Below, in pieces: positions 10,101 through 21,536 of a DNA stretch of 64,000 bases (the first letter of the stretch is position 1; each line of letters begins with the position of its first letter). The notes below the pieces were generated by a model. That model saw nothing but the letters and a program-made list of their open reading frames with translations, was not told where the DNA came from and did no database searches. Position numbers and translations under genes: made by a program. Source of the stretch: Citrobacter sedlakii NBRC 105722 (lineage in GTDB: Bacteria; Pseudomonadota; Gammaproteobacteria; Enterobacterales; Enterobacteriaceae); the NCBI RefSeq assembly GCF_000759835.1, contig NZ_BBNB01000002.1:434001-498000 (forward strand). The letters run 5' to 3'.

Positions 10101-10495
10101 TGACGCAGTGACAGAGTGCTGAGGGTTTTCCGCGTCTCGTCGTCATTATCGACATCGCTCAGCGCGTTAAGGGACTCCACGGCCTGACGCATTTTTTCCG
10201 GCGCCTGTGACACTTTCTGGCGTAACTGAACTGTCTCCTCTTTCACCCGTTCGATTTTCTCCAGCGTGGCAATGGTCTCGGTGAGATCCTGCTGAATCAG
10301 TTTGTCCTGGGCGGAAAGGTCTTTTTGTTTATTGAGTGTATCCAGTTGGCTTTGCACATCCGCCCGGGAAGGCAGGTCACCGTTTGTGGAGGCGCGGGCC
10401 AATGCCAATGACGGGCAGGACAACATAAGAATGAAAACAGCCACCGTGACAAAAATAAGGTGCTGTGAACGTTTATAGAGCTGCAACATAGTCAT
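7139..10495 (-). CDS. mscK: Mechanosensitive channel MscK (KefA)
   Basis: Potassium-dependent mechanosensitive channel of the inner membrane, 1118 residues from [15 protein letters not shown]. It has an N-terminal signal/hydrophobic segment (about 9-35) and then a long periplasmic coiled-coil region rich in Gln/Leu (about 40-480). Many membrane segments follow. Near the C terminus is the MscS core, with the pore helix region [33 protein letters not shown]. The upstream in-frame ATG 15 codons earlier was rejected because it lengthens the protein beyond the family start. It converges with the Rpn gene and runs away from acrR. Confidence 0.96.
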   Translation of the reverse strand: [1118 protein letters not shown]

Positions 10496-10614
10496 GTGAA
10501 TGAAGGTTTCTGAACCGAAAAGACGACCGAAAATAGTCAACGCGCAAGAATATCACGGCTCTCTTAGGCAGAATAGCGGCAGCGAAATCGACCAGGACAA
10601 TTCCTGGCGCGGGT

Positions 10615-11268
10615 TCAGGCCTGCGCGTCAGGCGCGACGGCGCGCAGTGTGGGGCAAAACATAAACATTTCCAGCAGGATAGCGACGTAATCGCGCGCTT
10701 CTTTTTTGAGATCGAACGAATGCGGCGCAAACAGCCAGTTTTCCATGATGCCCGAGACGTAGCCGCGCATGATAACCGCGGCGCGGCGCGTGAGCAGATT
10801 CGCGGGAAGCATATTGGCTTTTATACAGTGCGTGAGGGTCTGCTCAATACGGTCGTAGCTCTCCAGACAGATGTTTCTTTGCGCCTGCTGCACTACGGCC
10901 ATTTCTCCCACAAATTCGCATTTGTGGAATATAATCTCCATCAATAAACGTCGCCGCTCTTCCGTCACGGTAGATTCAAGAAGATGAACTAATATTTCTC
11001 TTAATACAGATAGTGGATCGTCGGGGAATTTTGCCTGATACTCAGTCTCAAGCTCACCAATGTTGGATTCTGACAGCTCCCAGATTTCACTGAATAAATC
11101 CGACTTGTTTCTGAAATGCCAATAGATTGCGCCACGAGTAACGCCCGCGGCTTTTGCAATCTCCGCCAGCGAGGTGGAAGATACCCCTTGTTGCGAGAAC
11201 AAACGTAGCGCTACATCCAGTATGTGTTGTCGTGTTTCCTGCGCTTGTTGTTTGGTTTTTCGTGCCAT
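10615..11268 (-). CDS. acrR: TetR-family repressor AcrR
   Basis: Local repressor of acrAB and of itself, 217 residues. The N-terminal TetR helix-turn-helix (about 10-56) includes [26 protein letters not shown]. The C-terminal domain (about 70-205) is the multidrug ligand pocket. It is divergent from acrA with a 141-bp intergenic region that contains a 24-bp palindromic operator. No frameshift, stop or IS insertion (common routes to efflux overexpression) is seen, so the gene looks intact. Confidence 0.97.
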   Translation of the reverse strand: MARKTKQQAQETRQHILDVALRLFSQQGVSSTSLAEIAKAAGVTRGAIYWHFRNKSDLFSEIWELSESNIGELETEYQAKFPDDPLSVLREILVHLLESTVTEERRRLLMEIIFHKCEFVGEMAVVQQAQRNICLESYDRIEQTLTHCIKANMLPANLLTRRAAVIMRGYVSGIMENWLFAPHSFDLKKEARDYVAILLEMFMFCPTLRAVAPDAQA

Positions 11269-11296
11269 ATGTCGGTGAATTTACAGGCGTTAGATT

Positions 11297-11320
11297 TACA
11301 TACATTTATGAATGTATGTA
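11297..11320. promoter_or_regulatory. AcrR operator in the acrR-acrA intergenic region
   Basis: A 24-bp near-perfect palindrome with arms TACATACATT and AATGTATGTA. It is identical to the characterised E. coli AcrR binding site and lies 28 bp from the acrR start codon. The acrAB promoter is adjacent. Confidence 0.92.
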
Positions 11321-11409
11321 CCATAGCACGACGATAATATAAACGCAGCAATGGGTTTGTGGACTTTTGACCATTGATCAATTTGAAATCGGACACTCGA
11401 GGTTTACAT

Positions 11410-12603
11410 ATGAACAAAAACAGAGGGTTAACGCCTCTGGCGGTCGTTCTGATGCTCTCAGGCAGCTTAGCGCTAACAGGATGTGACGACAAACCGGCCC
11501 AACAAGGGGGCCAGCAAATGCCAGAAGTTGGGGTTGTGACGCTCAAAACTGAACCTCTGCAGATCACCACTGAACTTCCGGGTCGCACCAGTGCTTTCCG
11601 TATTGCCGAAGTTCGCCCTCAGGTAAGCGGCATTATCCTGAAGCGGAATTTCGAGGAAGGCAGCGATATCGAAGCAGGTGTGTCTCTCTATCAGATTGAT
11701 CCTGCGACTTATCAAGCGTCATACGAAAGTGCGAAAGGCGATCTGGCGAAAGCCCAGGCCGCAGCCAGCATCGCGCAGGTCACGGTGAACCGTTATAAGA
11801 AACTGCTCGGCACGCAGTACATCAGTAAACAAGACTACGATCAGGCGCTGGCGGATGCGCAACAGGCGAATGCTGCCGTGCTTGCCGCTAAAGCCGCCGT
11901 TGAAACGGCGCGTATTAACCTGGCGTACACCAAGGTGACCTCTCCGATTAGCGGCCGTATTGGTAAATCGTCCGTAACCGAAGGCGCACTGGTGCAAAAC
12001 GGTCAGGCGACCGCGCTGGCGACCGTACAACAGCTTGATCCGATCTACGTTGATGTTACCCAGTCGAGCAACGACTTCCTGCGCCTGAAACAAGAACTGG
12101 CTAACGGAACGCTGAAACAGGAAAACGGCAAGGCGAAAGTTGAGCTGGTGACCAGTGACGGCATTAAATTCCCGCAGACAGGCACGCTTGAGTTTTCAGA
12201 CGTGACCGTCGACCAGACTACCGGTTCTATTACTTTACGCGCCATCTTCCCTAACCCGGACCACACGCTGCTGCCGGGTATGTTTGTCCGCGCGCGTTTG
12301 CAGGAAGGGACTAACCCATCCGCTCTGCTGGTGCCGCAGCAGGGGGTAACCCGTACGCCGCGTGGCGATGCTACCGCGTTGGTCGTCGGCGCAGATAACA
12401 AAGTCGAAACCCGTCAAATTGTGGCCAGTCAGGCGATTGGTGACAAGTGGCTGGTGACCGATGGGCTGAAAGCGGGTGACCGTGTTGTCGTCAGTGGGCT
12501 GCAGAAAGTGCGTCCTGGTGCGCAGGTGAAAGCACAAGAGATTACCGCAGATAACAAACAGCAAGCTGCTGGCGGTAACCAGCCTGAGCAAACTAAGTCT
12601 TAA
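11410..12603 (+). CDS. acrA: Multidrug efflux periplasmic adaptor AcrA
   Basis: Membrane fusion protein linking AcrB to TolC in the tripartite RND pump. 397 residues from MNKNRGLTPLAVVLM, exactly the E. coli length; an ATG 12 codons upstream is not used in the family. It is a lipoprotein: the signal sequence ends in LALTGC with lipidated Cys25. The lipoyl-like segment (VRPQVSGIILKRNFEEGSDIEAG), the helical hairpin (about 98-170) and the beta-barrel/membrane-proximal domains follow in order. The first gene of the acrAB operon; acrB starts 22 bp after its stop. Confidence 0.98.
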   Translation: MNKNRGLTPLAVVLMLSGSLALTGCDDKPAQQGGQQMPEVGVVTLKTEPLQITTELPGRTSAFRIAEVRPQVSGIILKRNFEEGSDIEAGVSLYQIDPATYQASYESAKGDLAKAQAAASIAQVTVNRYKKLLGTQYISKQDYDQALADAQQANAAVLAAKAAVETARINLAYTKVTSPISGRIGKSSVTEGALVQNGQATALATVQQLDPIYVDVTQSSNDFLRLKQELANGTLKQENGKAKVELVTSDGIKFPQTGTLEFSDVTVDQTTGSITLRAIFPNPDHTLLPGMFVRARLQEGTNPSALLVPQQGVTRTPRGDATALVVGADNKVETRQIVASQAIGDKWLVTDGLKAGDRVVVSGLQKVRPGAQVKAQEITADNKQQAAGGNQPEQTKS

Positions 12604-12622
12604 CTTAAACAGGAGCCGTTAA

Positions 12623-15775
<3,153 letters not shown>

Positions 15776-15789
15776 TCCGCATTATAATA

Positions 15790-15817
15790 AAGGCCGCGCA
15801 AGCGGCCTTTTTTTTCG
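15790..15817 (+). terminator. Rho-independent terminator of acrAB
   Basis: AAGGCCGC-loop-GCGGCCTT stem followed by a run of eight T, 14 bp after the acrB stop codon. Confidence 0.92.
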
Positions 15818-16269
15818 AGTGACAGTGTTCATCGCGCTAATTGCAACGTCGTTTACTTACGATTGAGGAATAAACGTCTTTATCCACAACAGTGAGGAGG
15901 ATTTTCTTAGCGGTTTTAGTTAATTCTTATTTGTCGATTATTAATTCATTATTAAGAGTATTCCTGGCGATGAAAACAGCGACACCTCCCCCGCAACAAC
16001 TAAGTCAATGAAAAGATAAGATATATTGAGTCTACGACTCAGGATAAAATACCTTATTCCGGACAGCCTCTATTACGTGCTATAATGATAATGTTGCACC
16101 CCACTCTTCTATTCACTTAATTGTAATTTTTCGTAATAGGACGATGAAATCTTTTATAGAGTAGATTATAGTTAAAGCATCAGGAGCAGAGGGCAAGTTC
16201 CAGGTCTGTTAGTTGTATCCATCCCGAAAGGTGTTCGGTTAGTTAAAGCCACTAAGAAGGGGATGCGTT
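15818..16269 (+). promoter_or_regulatory. Long AT-rich intergenic region upstream of tomB
   Basis: About 450 bp without a supported gene between the acrB terminator and tomB. The stretch 15,900-16,170 is strongly AT-rich, which suits H-NS/Hha-type silencing of the tomB-hha operon. I see no confident promoter hexamers or RNA gene. The ribosome site AAGAAGGGGATG lies just before tomB. Confidence 0.4.
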
Positions 16270-16644
16270 ATGGATGAATACTCACCCAAAAGACATGATA
16301 TCGCTCAGCTGAAATTTCTTTGTGAAACGCTTTATCATGATTGTCTTGCAAACCTTGAAGAAAGCAATCATGGCTGGGTTAACGATCCAACCTCGGCTAT
16401 CAACCTGCAACTCAACGAACTGATCGAGCATATTGCAACCTTCGCGCTTAATTATAAAATTAAGTATAACGAGGACAATAAGCTGATCGAACAGATTGAT
16501 GAATATCTGGACGACACTTTTATGTTGTTCAGCAGTTATGGCATTAATGCGCAGGACCTCCAAAAATGGCAGAAATCCGGGAATCGCTTGTTCCGCTGCT
16601 TTGTGAATGCCACCAGGGCTAATCCTGTTAGTTTGTCTTGTTAA
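16270..16644 (+). CDS. tomB: Hha toxicity modulator TomB
   Basis: 124-residue acidic, helical protein (formerly YbaJ), starting MDEYSPKRHDIAQLKFLC. It is reported to oppose Hha toxicity and to affect biofilm formation; the pair behaves like an antitoxin (TomB) and toxin (Hha). It has the same length and Cys content as in E. coli. The order tomB-hha with a 27-bp gap indicates one operon. It lies between acrB and maa, as in related enterics. Confidence 0.96.
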   Translation: MDEYSPKRHDIAQLKFLCETLYHDCLANLEESNHGWVNDPTSAINLQLNELIEHIATFALNYKIKYNEDNKLIEQIDEYLDDTFMLFSSYGINAQDLQKWQKSGNRLFRCFVNATRANPVSLSC

Positions 16645-16671
16645 ATATTATTACAATCATAGGTAAGAATC

Positions 16672-16890
16672 ATGTCCGATAAACCATTAACTAAAACTGA
16701 TTATTTGATGCGTTTGCGACGCTGCCAGACTATTGACACGCTGGAACGCGTGATTGAAAAAAATAAATATGAATTGTCTGACAATGAATTGGCTGTATTT
16801 TACTCAGCAGCAGATCACCGTCTCGCAGAATTAACCATGAATAAACTTTACGACAAGATCCCCTCCTCCGTCTGGAAATTCATCCGTTAA
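16672..16890 (+). CDS. hha: Haemolysin expression-modulating protein Hha
   Basis: 72-residue H-NS partner that lacks its own sequence-specific DNA-binding domain and strengthens H-NS silencing of acquired DNA and virulence genes. The sequence [50 protein letters not shown] shows the conserved charged helices and the single Cys. Start chosen after AGGTAAGAATC. Second gene of tomB-hha. Confidence 0.97.
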
Positions 16891-17067
16891 TTCGTGGCAG
16901 ACTCATTAGAAAATACGGATGTTTTCTTGCGAAACAATGTTGAATATTTGCTTTAAGCGTCGATACGCTGTTGTGAATTCTGTCACAAAATAACGCAGGG
17001 AACGTTCCCTGACACCCTCTGTCCCTCTACTGTATGGCTTTTAATGCTAACGCAGAGAGTGCATGGA

Positions 17068-17625
17068 ATGAGTGAAGAAAAGCAAAAAATGATCGCGGGC
17101 GAGCTGTACCGACCCTCGGATGACACCCTGCGCGATGACCGGATGCAGGCGCGCAAGTGGGTTCACCGCTACAATCAGACCGCCCCGGACGAAAAAGCCG
17201 AACGCCTGGCGATCCTCACCGCGCTTCTCGGTCACTGTGACAAGCCCTATATCGAACCGTCCTTTCGCTGTGACTACGGTTACAATATCTTTCTCGGGAA
17301 AGACTTTTACGCCAATTTCGACTGTGTACTGTTGGACGTTTGCCCCATCCGCATTGGCGACAACTGTATGCTGGCGCCCGGCGTTCATATTTATACCGCC
17401 ACCCATCCTCTGGACGCGACTGAACGCAACAGCGGACGGGAGTTCGGCAAACCGGTCACCATCGGCAATAATGTCTGGATTGGCGGACGCGCGGTGATTA
17501 ATCCGGGCGTAACGATTGGCGACAATGTCGTTGTGGCCTCCGGCGCGGTGGTGACCAAAGATGTGCCGGCAAACGTGGTCGTAGGCGGCAATCCAGCGCG
17601 GATCCTGAAACACCTGTCGGCCTGA
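17068..17625 (+). CDS. maa: Maltose O-acetyltransferase
   Basis: Cytosolic enzyme that transfers acetyl from acetyl-CoA to maltose and glucose. 185 residues from [14 protein letters not shown]; the upstream ATG eight codons earlier lacks family support. N-terminal Mac domain (about 5-60), then a left-handed beta-helix of hexapeptide repeats ([45 protein letters not shown]) with the catalytic His in TATHPLD. Related to LacA/NodL. Stands alone between hha and ylaC. Confidence 0.95.
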   Translation: MSEEKQKMIAGELYRPSDDTLRDDRMQARKWVHRYNQTAPDEKAERLAILTALLGHCDKPYIEPSFRCDYGYNIFLGKDFYANFDCVLLDVCPIRIGDNCMLAPGVHIYTATHPLDATERNSGREFGKPVTIGNNVWIGGRAVINPGVTIGDNVVVASGAVVTKDVPANVVVGGNPARILKHLSA

Positions 17626-17732
17626 TTGTAACTGTTATGCTAAATTGTGGTTAATCTGTTACTTTTTTCAGGGTTACGCCGCTTTTAAAATGGGGTGTTC
17701 ATCTGCAAGTAGCACAATCACAAAGGCTAAAA

Positions 17733-18203
17733 ATGACAGAAATACAACGCCTGCTTACCGAAACCATTGACGATCTTAACGTGCGTGAGAAGCGCGATAA
17801 TAAGCCGCGCTTCAGTATCAGCTTTATCCGCAAACATCCGGGCCTGTTTATCGGCATGTACATCGCCTGGTTCGCCACCCTCGCGGTCATGTTGCAGTCC
17901 GACACGCTGGTTGGCTCAGTCTGGCTGCTGGTCGTGCTTTTCATCTTACTGAACGGTTTTTTCTTTTTTGACGTCGCTCCGCGCTATCGTTATGAAGATA
18001 TCGACGTGCTGGACTTCCGGGTGTGTTACAACGGCGAGTGGTACAACACGCGATTCGTTCCCCCGGCTTTGGTTGAGACGATTCTTGAGTCCCCGCGCGT
18101 CAATCGCGAACAGAAGACGCAGTTACAGAAGATGCTCTCCCGTAAGGGCGAGCTGTCGTTTTATGACATTTTTACTCTGGCACGCGCTGAAGCGCAGCAA
18201 TAA
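17733..18203 (+). CDS. ylaC: Inner-membrane protein YlaC
   Basis: 156-residue protein of unknown function with two adjacent membrane segments (about 36-54 and 60-80) between a basic N-terminal helix and a soluble C-terminal domain. The sequence [31 protein letters not shown] matches the enterobacterial YlaC family. Standard neighbour of maa. Converges with rpmJ2 over a large perfect hairpin. Confidence 0.94.
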   Translation: MTEIQRLLTETIDDLNVREKRDNKPRFSISFIRKHPGLFIGMYIAWFATLAVMLQSDTLVGSVWLLVVLFILLNGFFFFDVAPRYRYEDIDVLDFRVCYNGEWYNTRFVPPALVETILESPRVNREQKTQLQKMLSRKGELSFYDIFTLARAEAQQ

Positions 18204-18207
18204 CCTG

Positions 18208-18244
18208 CCGAGGCCGGATGGCGCGCTCCGCCATCCGGCCTCGG
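18208..18244. repeat. REP-like palindrome / bidirectional terminator
   Basis: Perfect 16-bp inverted repeat with arms CCGAGGCCGGATGGCG and its complement and a 5-base loop, in the 47-bp gap between the convergent ylaC and rpmJ2. The GCCGGATGGCG core is that of enterobacterial REP (PU) elements. It would also act as a 3'-end barrier for both transcripts. Confidence 0.75.
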
Positions 18245-18250
18245 GTAATC

Positions 18251-18391
18251 TTACCGACGCTTTTTCCGCCCTTGTACTGCCTTAAAACGCGGATTCGTTT
18301 TACAAATCACATATAACCGCCCTTTTCTTCTGACAATCTGACAGTCCGGATGGCGCTGCTTTGCGCTGCGCAAGGAATTCAGTACCTGCAT
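18251..18391 (-). CDS. ykgO: Ribosomal protein bL36 paralogue, zinc-independent (RpmJ2/YkgO)
   Basis: 46-residue protein starting [17 protein letters not shown] and ending [10 protein letters not shown]. It has only two Cys (17 and 30) and lacks the full zinc-ribbon set of the housekeeping L36, which marks it as the zinc-free (C-minus) type. It starts two bases after the rpmE2 stop (TGA-AA-ATG), so the two genes are coupled. Under zinc starvation such paralogues replace the zinc-binding forms on ribosomes and release zinc. It was too short for ordinary ORF cut-offs. Confidence 0.93.
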   Translation of the reverse strand: MQVLNSLRSAKQRHPDCQIVRRKGRLYVICKTNPRFKAVQGRKKRR

Positions 18392-18393
18392 TT

Positions 18394-18654
18394 TCACCCC
18401 CGCTTCGAGCTTAAAAAATGGCCAAAACGTTTCTCAAAGCGCGCCGCGCTGCCTTCGTTAGCAAACGTTTTTTGCTTACCGGTGTAATACGGATGCGACT
18501 TAGATGAAACATCAATAGTGACGTACGGGTAGACCACACCGTCCAGCTCAATTTCGCGATCCGTTTTAATGGTTGACCCTACTTTAAAATATTCATCAGC
18601 GCTGGTGTCGTGAAACACCACGGTGCGGTAAGCAGGATGGATATTCGGTTTCAT
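18394..18654 (-). CDS. rpmE2: Ribosomal protein bL31 type B, zinc-independent (RpmE2/YkgM)
   Basis: 86-residue type-B L31: [22 protein letters not shown], with the [21 protein letters not shown] segment and no Cys at all, so it cannot bind zinc. The start is ATG at 18654 after GAGGGGGT; the longer in-frame extension overlaps the divergent promoter region. It forms an operon with ykgO under a Zur-type operator. In E. coli K-12 these genes sit elsewhere, whereas Salmonella/Citrobacter-type genomes carry them beside pdeB. Confidence 0.95.
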   Translation of the reverse strand: MKPNIHPAYRTVVFHDTSADEYFKVGSTIKTDREIELDGVVYPYVTIDVSSKSHPYYTGKQKTFANEGSAARFEKRFGHFLSSKRG

Positions 18655-18667
18655 CTTTACCCCCTCA

Positions 18668-18692
18668 ATTGTTACAATATAACATAACAATA
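18668..18692. promoter_or_regulatory. Zur box upstream of rpmE2-ykgO
   Basis: Inverted repeat with core GTTACAATATAAC at 18671-18683 and outer TGTTA/TAACA arms, about 15-35 bp upstream of the rpmE2 start. It matches the gammaproteobacterial Zur consensus (core GTTATAnTATAAC) closely. It predicts derepression of the pair in zinc limitation and could also affect the divergent pdeB promoter. Confidence 0.82.
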
Positions 18693-18832
18693 AAATACGC
18701 CAAGCCTGGCCGTTTATCAACCCCATGAAAACCAGGCTCAATACGCACATTGCACTTAACACACTCACCAATACCGGTTTTTTTCCGCGATCGGATATAA
18801 TTTCTTTACGATGCGTTATTAAGGATATCTTC

Positions 18833-20383
18833 GTGACCACACGACATCTGGTTAGCCTGGTAACGGGCGTGCTGATCCTCGCTATTTTGCTGCCAGTAGG
18901 GGTGAGCATCTGGCTTGCCCATCGCCAGGTCGAGAGGAAGTTTATTGAGGAGCTGGATAACTATTCCACCCAGGTGTTTGAGCGCACCCAGCGTGTGGTC
19001 CAGCAGGCGAAAAATGCCCTACAGGACATTGAGGCAGTGACCAGCCTCCCCTGCTCGCATGACCATTTGCTGGCGATGCGGCGTATCTCTTTTAGCTACC
19101 GCTATGTACAGGAAGTGCTGTACCTGGAAAACAACATCCCGCGATGCTCGTCGCTGGAACAGGAAAGCCATACCGCTCCTTTTCCGCCCGCAATGAAGCT
19201 GACCGATGACGGTTACCAGGCCTGGTTTACCACGCATAACGATTTGGGGATTGCGCGCTATATGACCGCGCTGGGGAATGGTCGCTATATCGTAATGATC
19301 GATCCCGCCTCATTTATTGACGTTGTGCCCTTTGGCGCATGGCAAATCGATGTGGCGATAATCGGCACACAACGTAATATTGTTATCGCCAGTAGCGGGA
19401 CCATTCCTCCCGCCGTTCTGCAATATACCCGCGAACAAACGCCGCGCCATCTGGAACGTCACGGCGTGGTATATGAAATCCGTCCCTTCCCGGAAATGGG
19501 GATTGCCATTGTCAGTTGGGCTTCCACGCGTCCACTGGATAAAATCTGGTATCAACAGGCGTTTATCTGGGTGCCCGTCGGTACGGCGATTGGGCTTCTG
19601 GCAGCGGCGTTTATCCTGCGCATTTTGCGGCGTATTCAGTCTCCCCGTCATCGGCTACAGGATGCTATACATAACCGGGACATCAGCGTTCACTATCAAC
19701 CCATCATGTCGCTGACCACGGGGAAGATCGTTGGCGCAGAGGCGCTGGCGCGTTGGCGGCAAACTGACGGCAGCTTTCTTTCGCCGGACATTTTTATTCC
19801 GCTTGCCGCTCAGACCGGGCTTACCGAATCGCTTACCCGGCTGATCATCGAGTCGGTGTTTGAAGATATGGGGCAATGGCTTCAGCAGCATCCGGAACAG
19901 CATATTTCCATCAATATTGAATCCGCGGATCTTGCCTCAGAGAAGCTCCCGGCGCTGCTCAACAAACTGCTCCAGCAGTACCAGGTTTCTCCTTCTCAGA
20001 TAGCCCTGGAACTGACTGAACGCGCTTTTGCCGATCCAAAAACCAGCTCGCCCATCGTTGCCCGCTATCGTGAAGCGGGACATGCCATCTATATTGACGA
20101 TTTCGGTACCGGTTTCTCCAGCCTCAGTTACCTGCAGAATCTGGAAGTGGATATCATGAAAATTGATAAATCCTTTGTCAGCGCGCTGGAATACAAAAAC
20201 GTGACGCCGCACATTATCGAAATGGCCCGGACGCTGAATCTGAAGATGGTGGCCGAGGGAATTGAAACGGCGAAGCAGGAAGCATGGTTACGCCAGCATG
20301 GCGTGGATTATGGTCAGGGCTGGCTGTACAGCAAAGCGCTGCCCAAAACGGCGTTTATCCTCTGGGCTGAAGAGCACCTTTGA
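18833..20383 (+). CDS. pdeB: Cyclic di-GMP phosphodiesterase PdeB
   Basis: Inner-membrane EAL-domain enzyme (formerly YlaB) that cleaves c-di-GMP, 516 residues. The start is GTG at 18833 with AAGGAT eight bases upstream, which gives exactly the E. coli length; the upstream ATG would add 36 residues. Domain order: TM1 (about 5-25), a periplasmic CSS-motif sensor with Cys near 72 and 104 ([18 protein letters not shown]), TM2 (about 240-262), then EAL ([36 protein letters not shown]). All catalytic motifs are intact. Divergent from rpmE2, convergent with ybaA. Confidence 0.96.
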   Translation: MTTRHLVSLVTGVLILAILLPVGVSIWLAHRQVERKFIEELDNYSTQVFERTQRVVQQAKNALQDIEAVTSLPCSHDHLLAMRRISFSYRYVQEVLYLENNIPRCSSLEQESHTAPFPPAMKLTDDGYQAWFTTHNDLGIARYMTALGNGRYIVMIDPASFIDVVPFGAWQIDVAIIGTQRNIVIASSGTIPPAVLQYTREQTPRHLERHGVVYEIRPFPEMGIAIVSWASTRPLDKIWYQQAFIWVPVGTAIGLLAAAFILRILRRIQSPRHRLQDAIHNRDISVHYQPIMSLTTGKIVGAEALARWRQTDGSFLSPDIFIPLAAQTGLTESLTRLIIESVFEDMGQWLQQHPEQHISINIESADLASEKLPALLNKLLQQYQVSPSQIALELTERAFADPKTSSPIVARYREAGHAIYIDDFGTGFSSLSYLQNLEVDIMKIDKSFVSALEYKNVTPHIIEMARTLNLKMVAEGIETAKQEAWLRQHGVDYGQGWLYSKALPKTAFILWAEEHL

Positions 20384-20422
20384 GGTGAAAATGGCTGGCG
20401 GCACGCCGCACAGCCAGTCACG

Positions 20423-20776
20423 TTATTCGTCGAGAATAGGGGCAAATCCACCGTAGATCATGCGTTTACCATCAAACGGCATTTCATCGCCGAATTCTTT
20501 CATCCGCGGGTCGGACATCATCTTTTGATTCGCCGCATCCCGTACTTCTTTCGACGGGTATTCGATCCAGCTGAACACCACTTCTTCGTTTTCTCCGGCT
20601 TTAACCGCCATGCGAAAATCGGTGACGCTGCCCTCTGGCACGTCGTCGGCCCAGCATTCAACGATGCGAAGCGCGCCAAATTCCTTAAACAGCGGTGCTG
20701 CTTTCGCCGCCAGCGCCATATAAGCCTCCTTGTTTTCGGCGGGGACGGCTACAACAAAACCATCAACATACTTCAT
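20423..20776 (-). CDS. ybaA: DUF1428 family protein YbaA
   Basis: 117-residue soluble protein, MKYVDGFVVAVPAENKEAYMALAAKAAPLFKEFGAL, of the dimeric alpha/beta-barrel fold family (DUF1428). The function is unknown; conserved motifs are ECWADDVP and VVFSWIEYPSK. It is next to pdeB as in E. coli. A weak TGGCTG/CAGCCA hairpin lies in the 39-bp gap between the two convergent genes. Confidence 0.94.
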   Translation of the reverse strand: MKYVDGFVVAVPAENKEAYMALAAKAAPLFKEFGALRIVECWADDVPEGSVTDFRMAVKAGENEEVVFSWIEYPSKEVRDAANQKMMSDPRMKEFGDEMPFDGKRMIYGGFAPILDE

Positions 20777-20856
20777 GAGAAAAACCTCCGAAGTTTACTG
20801 CGCGGCCAGCCTTTCCAGCCACGTCAGTCGGATTAAGTGTAGTCGTCTCTCGTCAA

Positions 20857-21453
20857 CTACGCTGTCTGGATCCGGGACCGGGAAGTGTAGCGAAACCACG
20901 GCAAACAGAGCTGAATTAACGGCCCGATCGCCAGAGCGTACAGCACCGTTCCTACGCCAAGCGTGCCGCCCAGCAGCCAGCCGCTGAAGAGCACCGACAC
21001 CTCGATCACCGTTCGGATCAGACGTACCGACCAACCGGTGCGGGCATGAATGCCGGTCATCAGCCCGTCCCGCGGCCCGGCGCCAAAGCCAGCGCCGATA
21101 TACATGCTCGTCGCCAGCGCGTTGACCACCACCGCCGCCGCCAGCATCACGCTGCGCACGACCAGCGAGGAGAGTTCCGGCATCAGCGCCAGCGCAGCAT
21201 CGGCGGCAAGTCCAATGACAATAACGTTGCTGAATGTGCCTAAGCCGGGACGCTGGCGCAGCGGGATCCACAGCAACAGGACCAGCGCGCCGACGATAAT
21301 CATCACGATGCCTATCTTCATTGACAGCAGATTTGCCAACCCAAGATGAAAAACGTTCCACGGATCGGCGCCTAAGTCCGCGCGCACAAACATGGCGGTT
21401 GAGACTCCATACAGAGCCAGTCCAAAATAGAGTTGCAGCAGTCGACGTCCCAT
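20857..21453 (-). CDS. YczE/YyaS/YitT family membrane protein
   Basis: 198-residue hydrophobic protein with about five membrane segments, starting MGRRLLQLYFGLALYGVSTAMFVRADLGADPWNV. The motifs RADLGADPWNVFH and GAGFGAGPRDGLMTG are those of YczE-like integral membrane proteins, whose transported substrate is not known. It is divergent from a MocR-type regulator, a recurring pair (yczE-yczR). Not part of the E. coli K-12 gene order here, where ybaA is next to ffs, so it belongs to an accessory stretch. Confidence 0.85.
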   Translation of the reverse strand: MGRRLLQLYFGLALYGVSTAMFVRADLGADPWNVFHLGLANLLSMKIGIVMIIVGALVLLLWIPLRQRPGLGTFSNVIVIGLAADAALALMPELSSLVVRSVMLAAAVVVNALATSMYIGAGFGAGPRDGLMTGIHARTGWSVRLIRTVIEVSVLFSGWLLGGTLGVGTVLYALAIGPLIQLCLPWFRYTSRSRIQTA

Positions 21454-21470
21454 TTTCCCCTCCCCGTCAA

Positions 21471-21508
21471 GATGGCTTTTATCTTCGCCATAATTGGCAC
21501 TATGATTA
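21471..21508 (+). promoter_or_regulatory. Candidate MocR operator between the yczE-like and yczR-like genes
   Basis: Two TGGC-N(3-4)-AT direct repeats, TGGCTTTTAT at 21473 and TGGCACTATGAT at 21495, 22 bp (two helical turns) apart in the 83-bp divergent gap. MocR regulators commonly bind spaced direct repeats. The site assignment is inferred from position and pattern. Confidence 0.45.
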
Positions 21509-21536
21509 ATGACCAGTTTTGAGAAAGTGGACTGCT

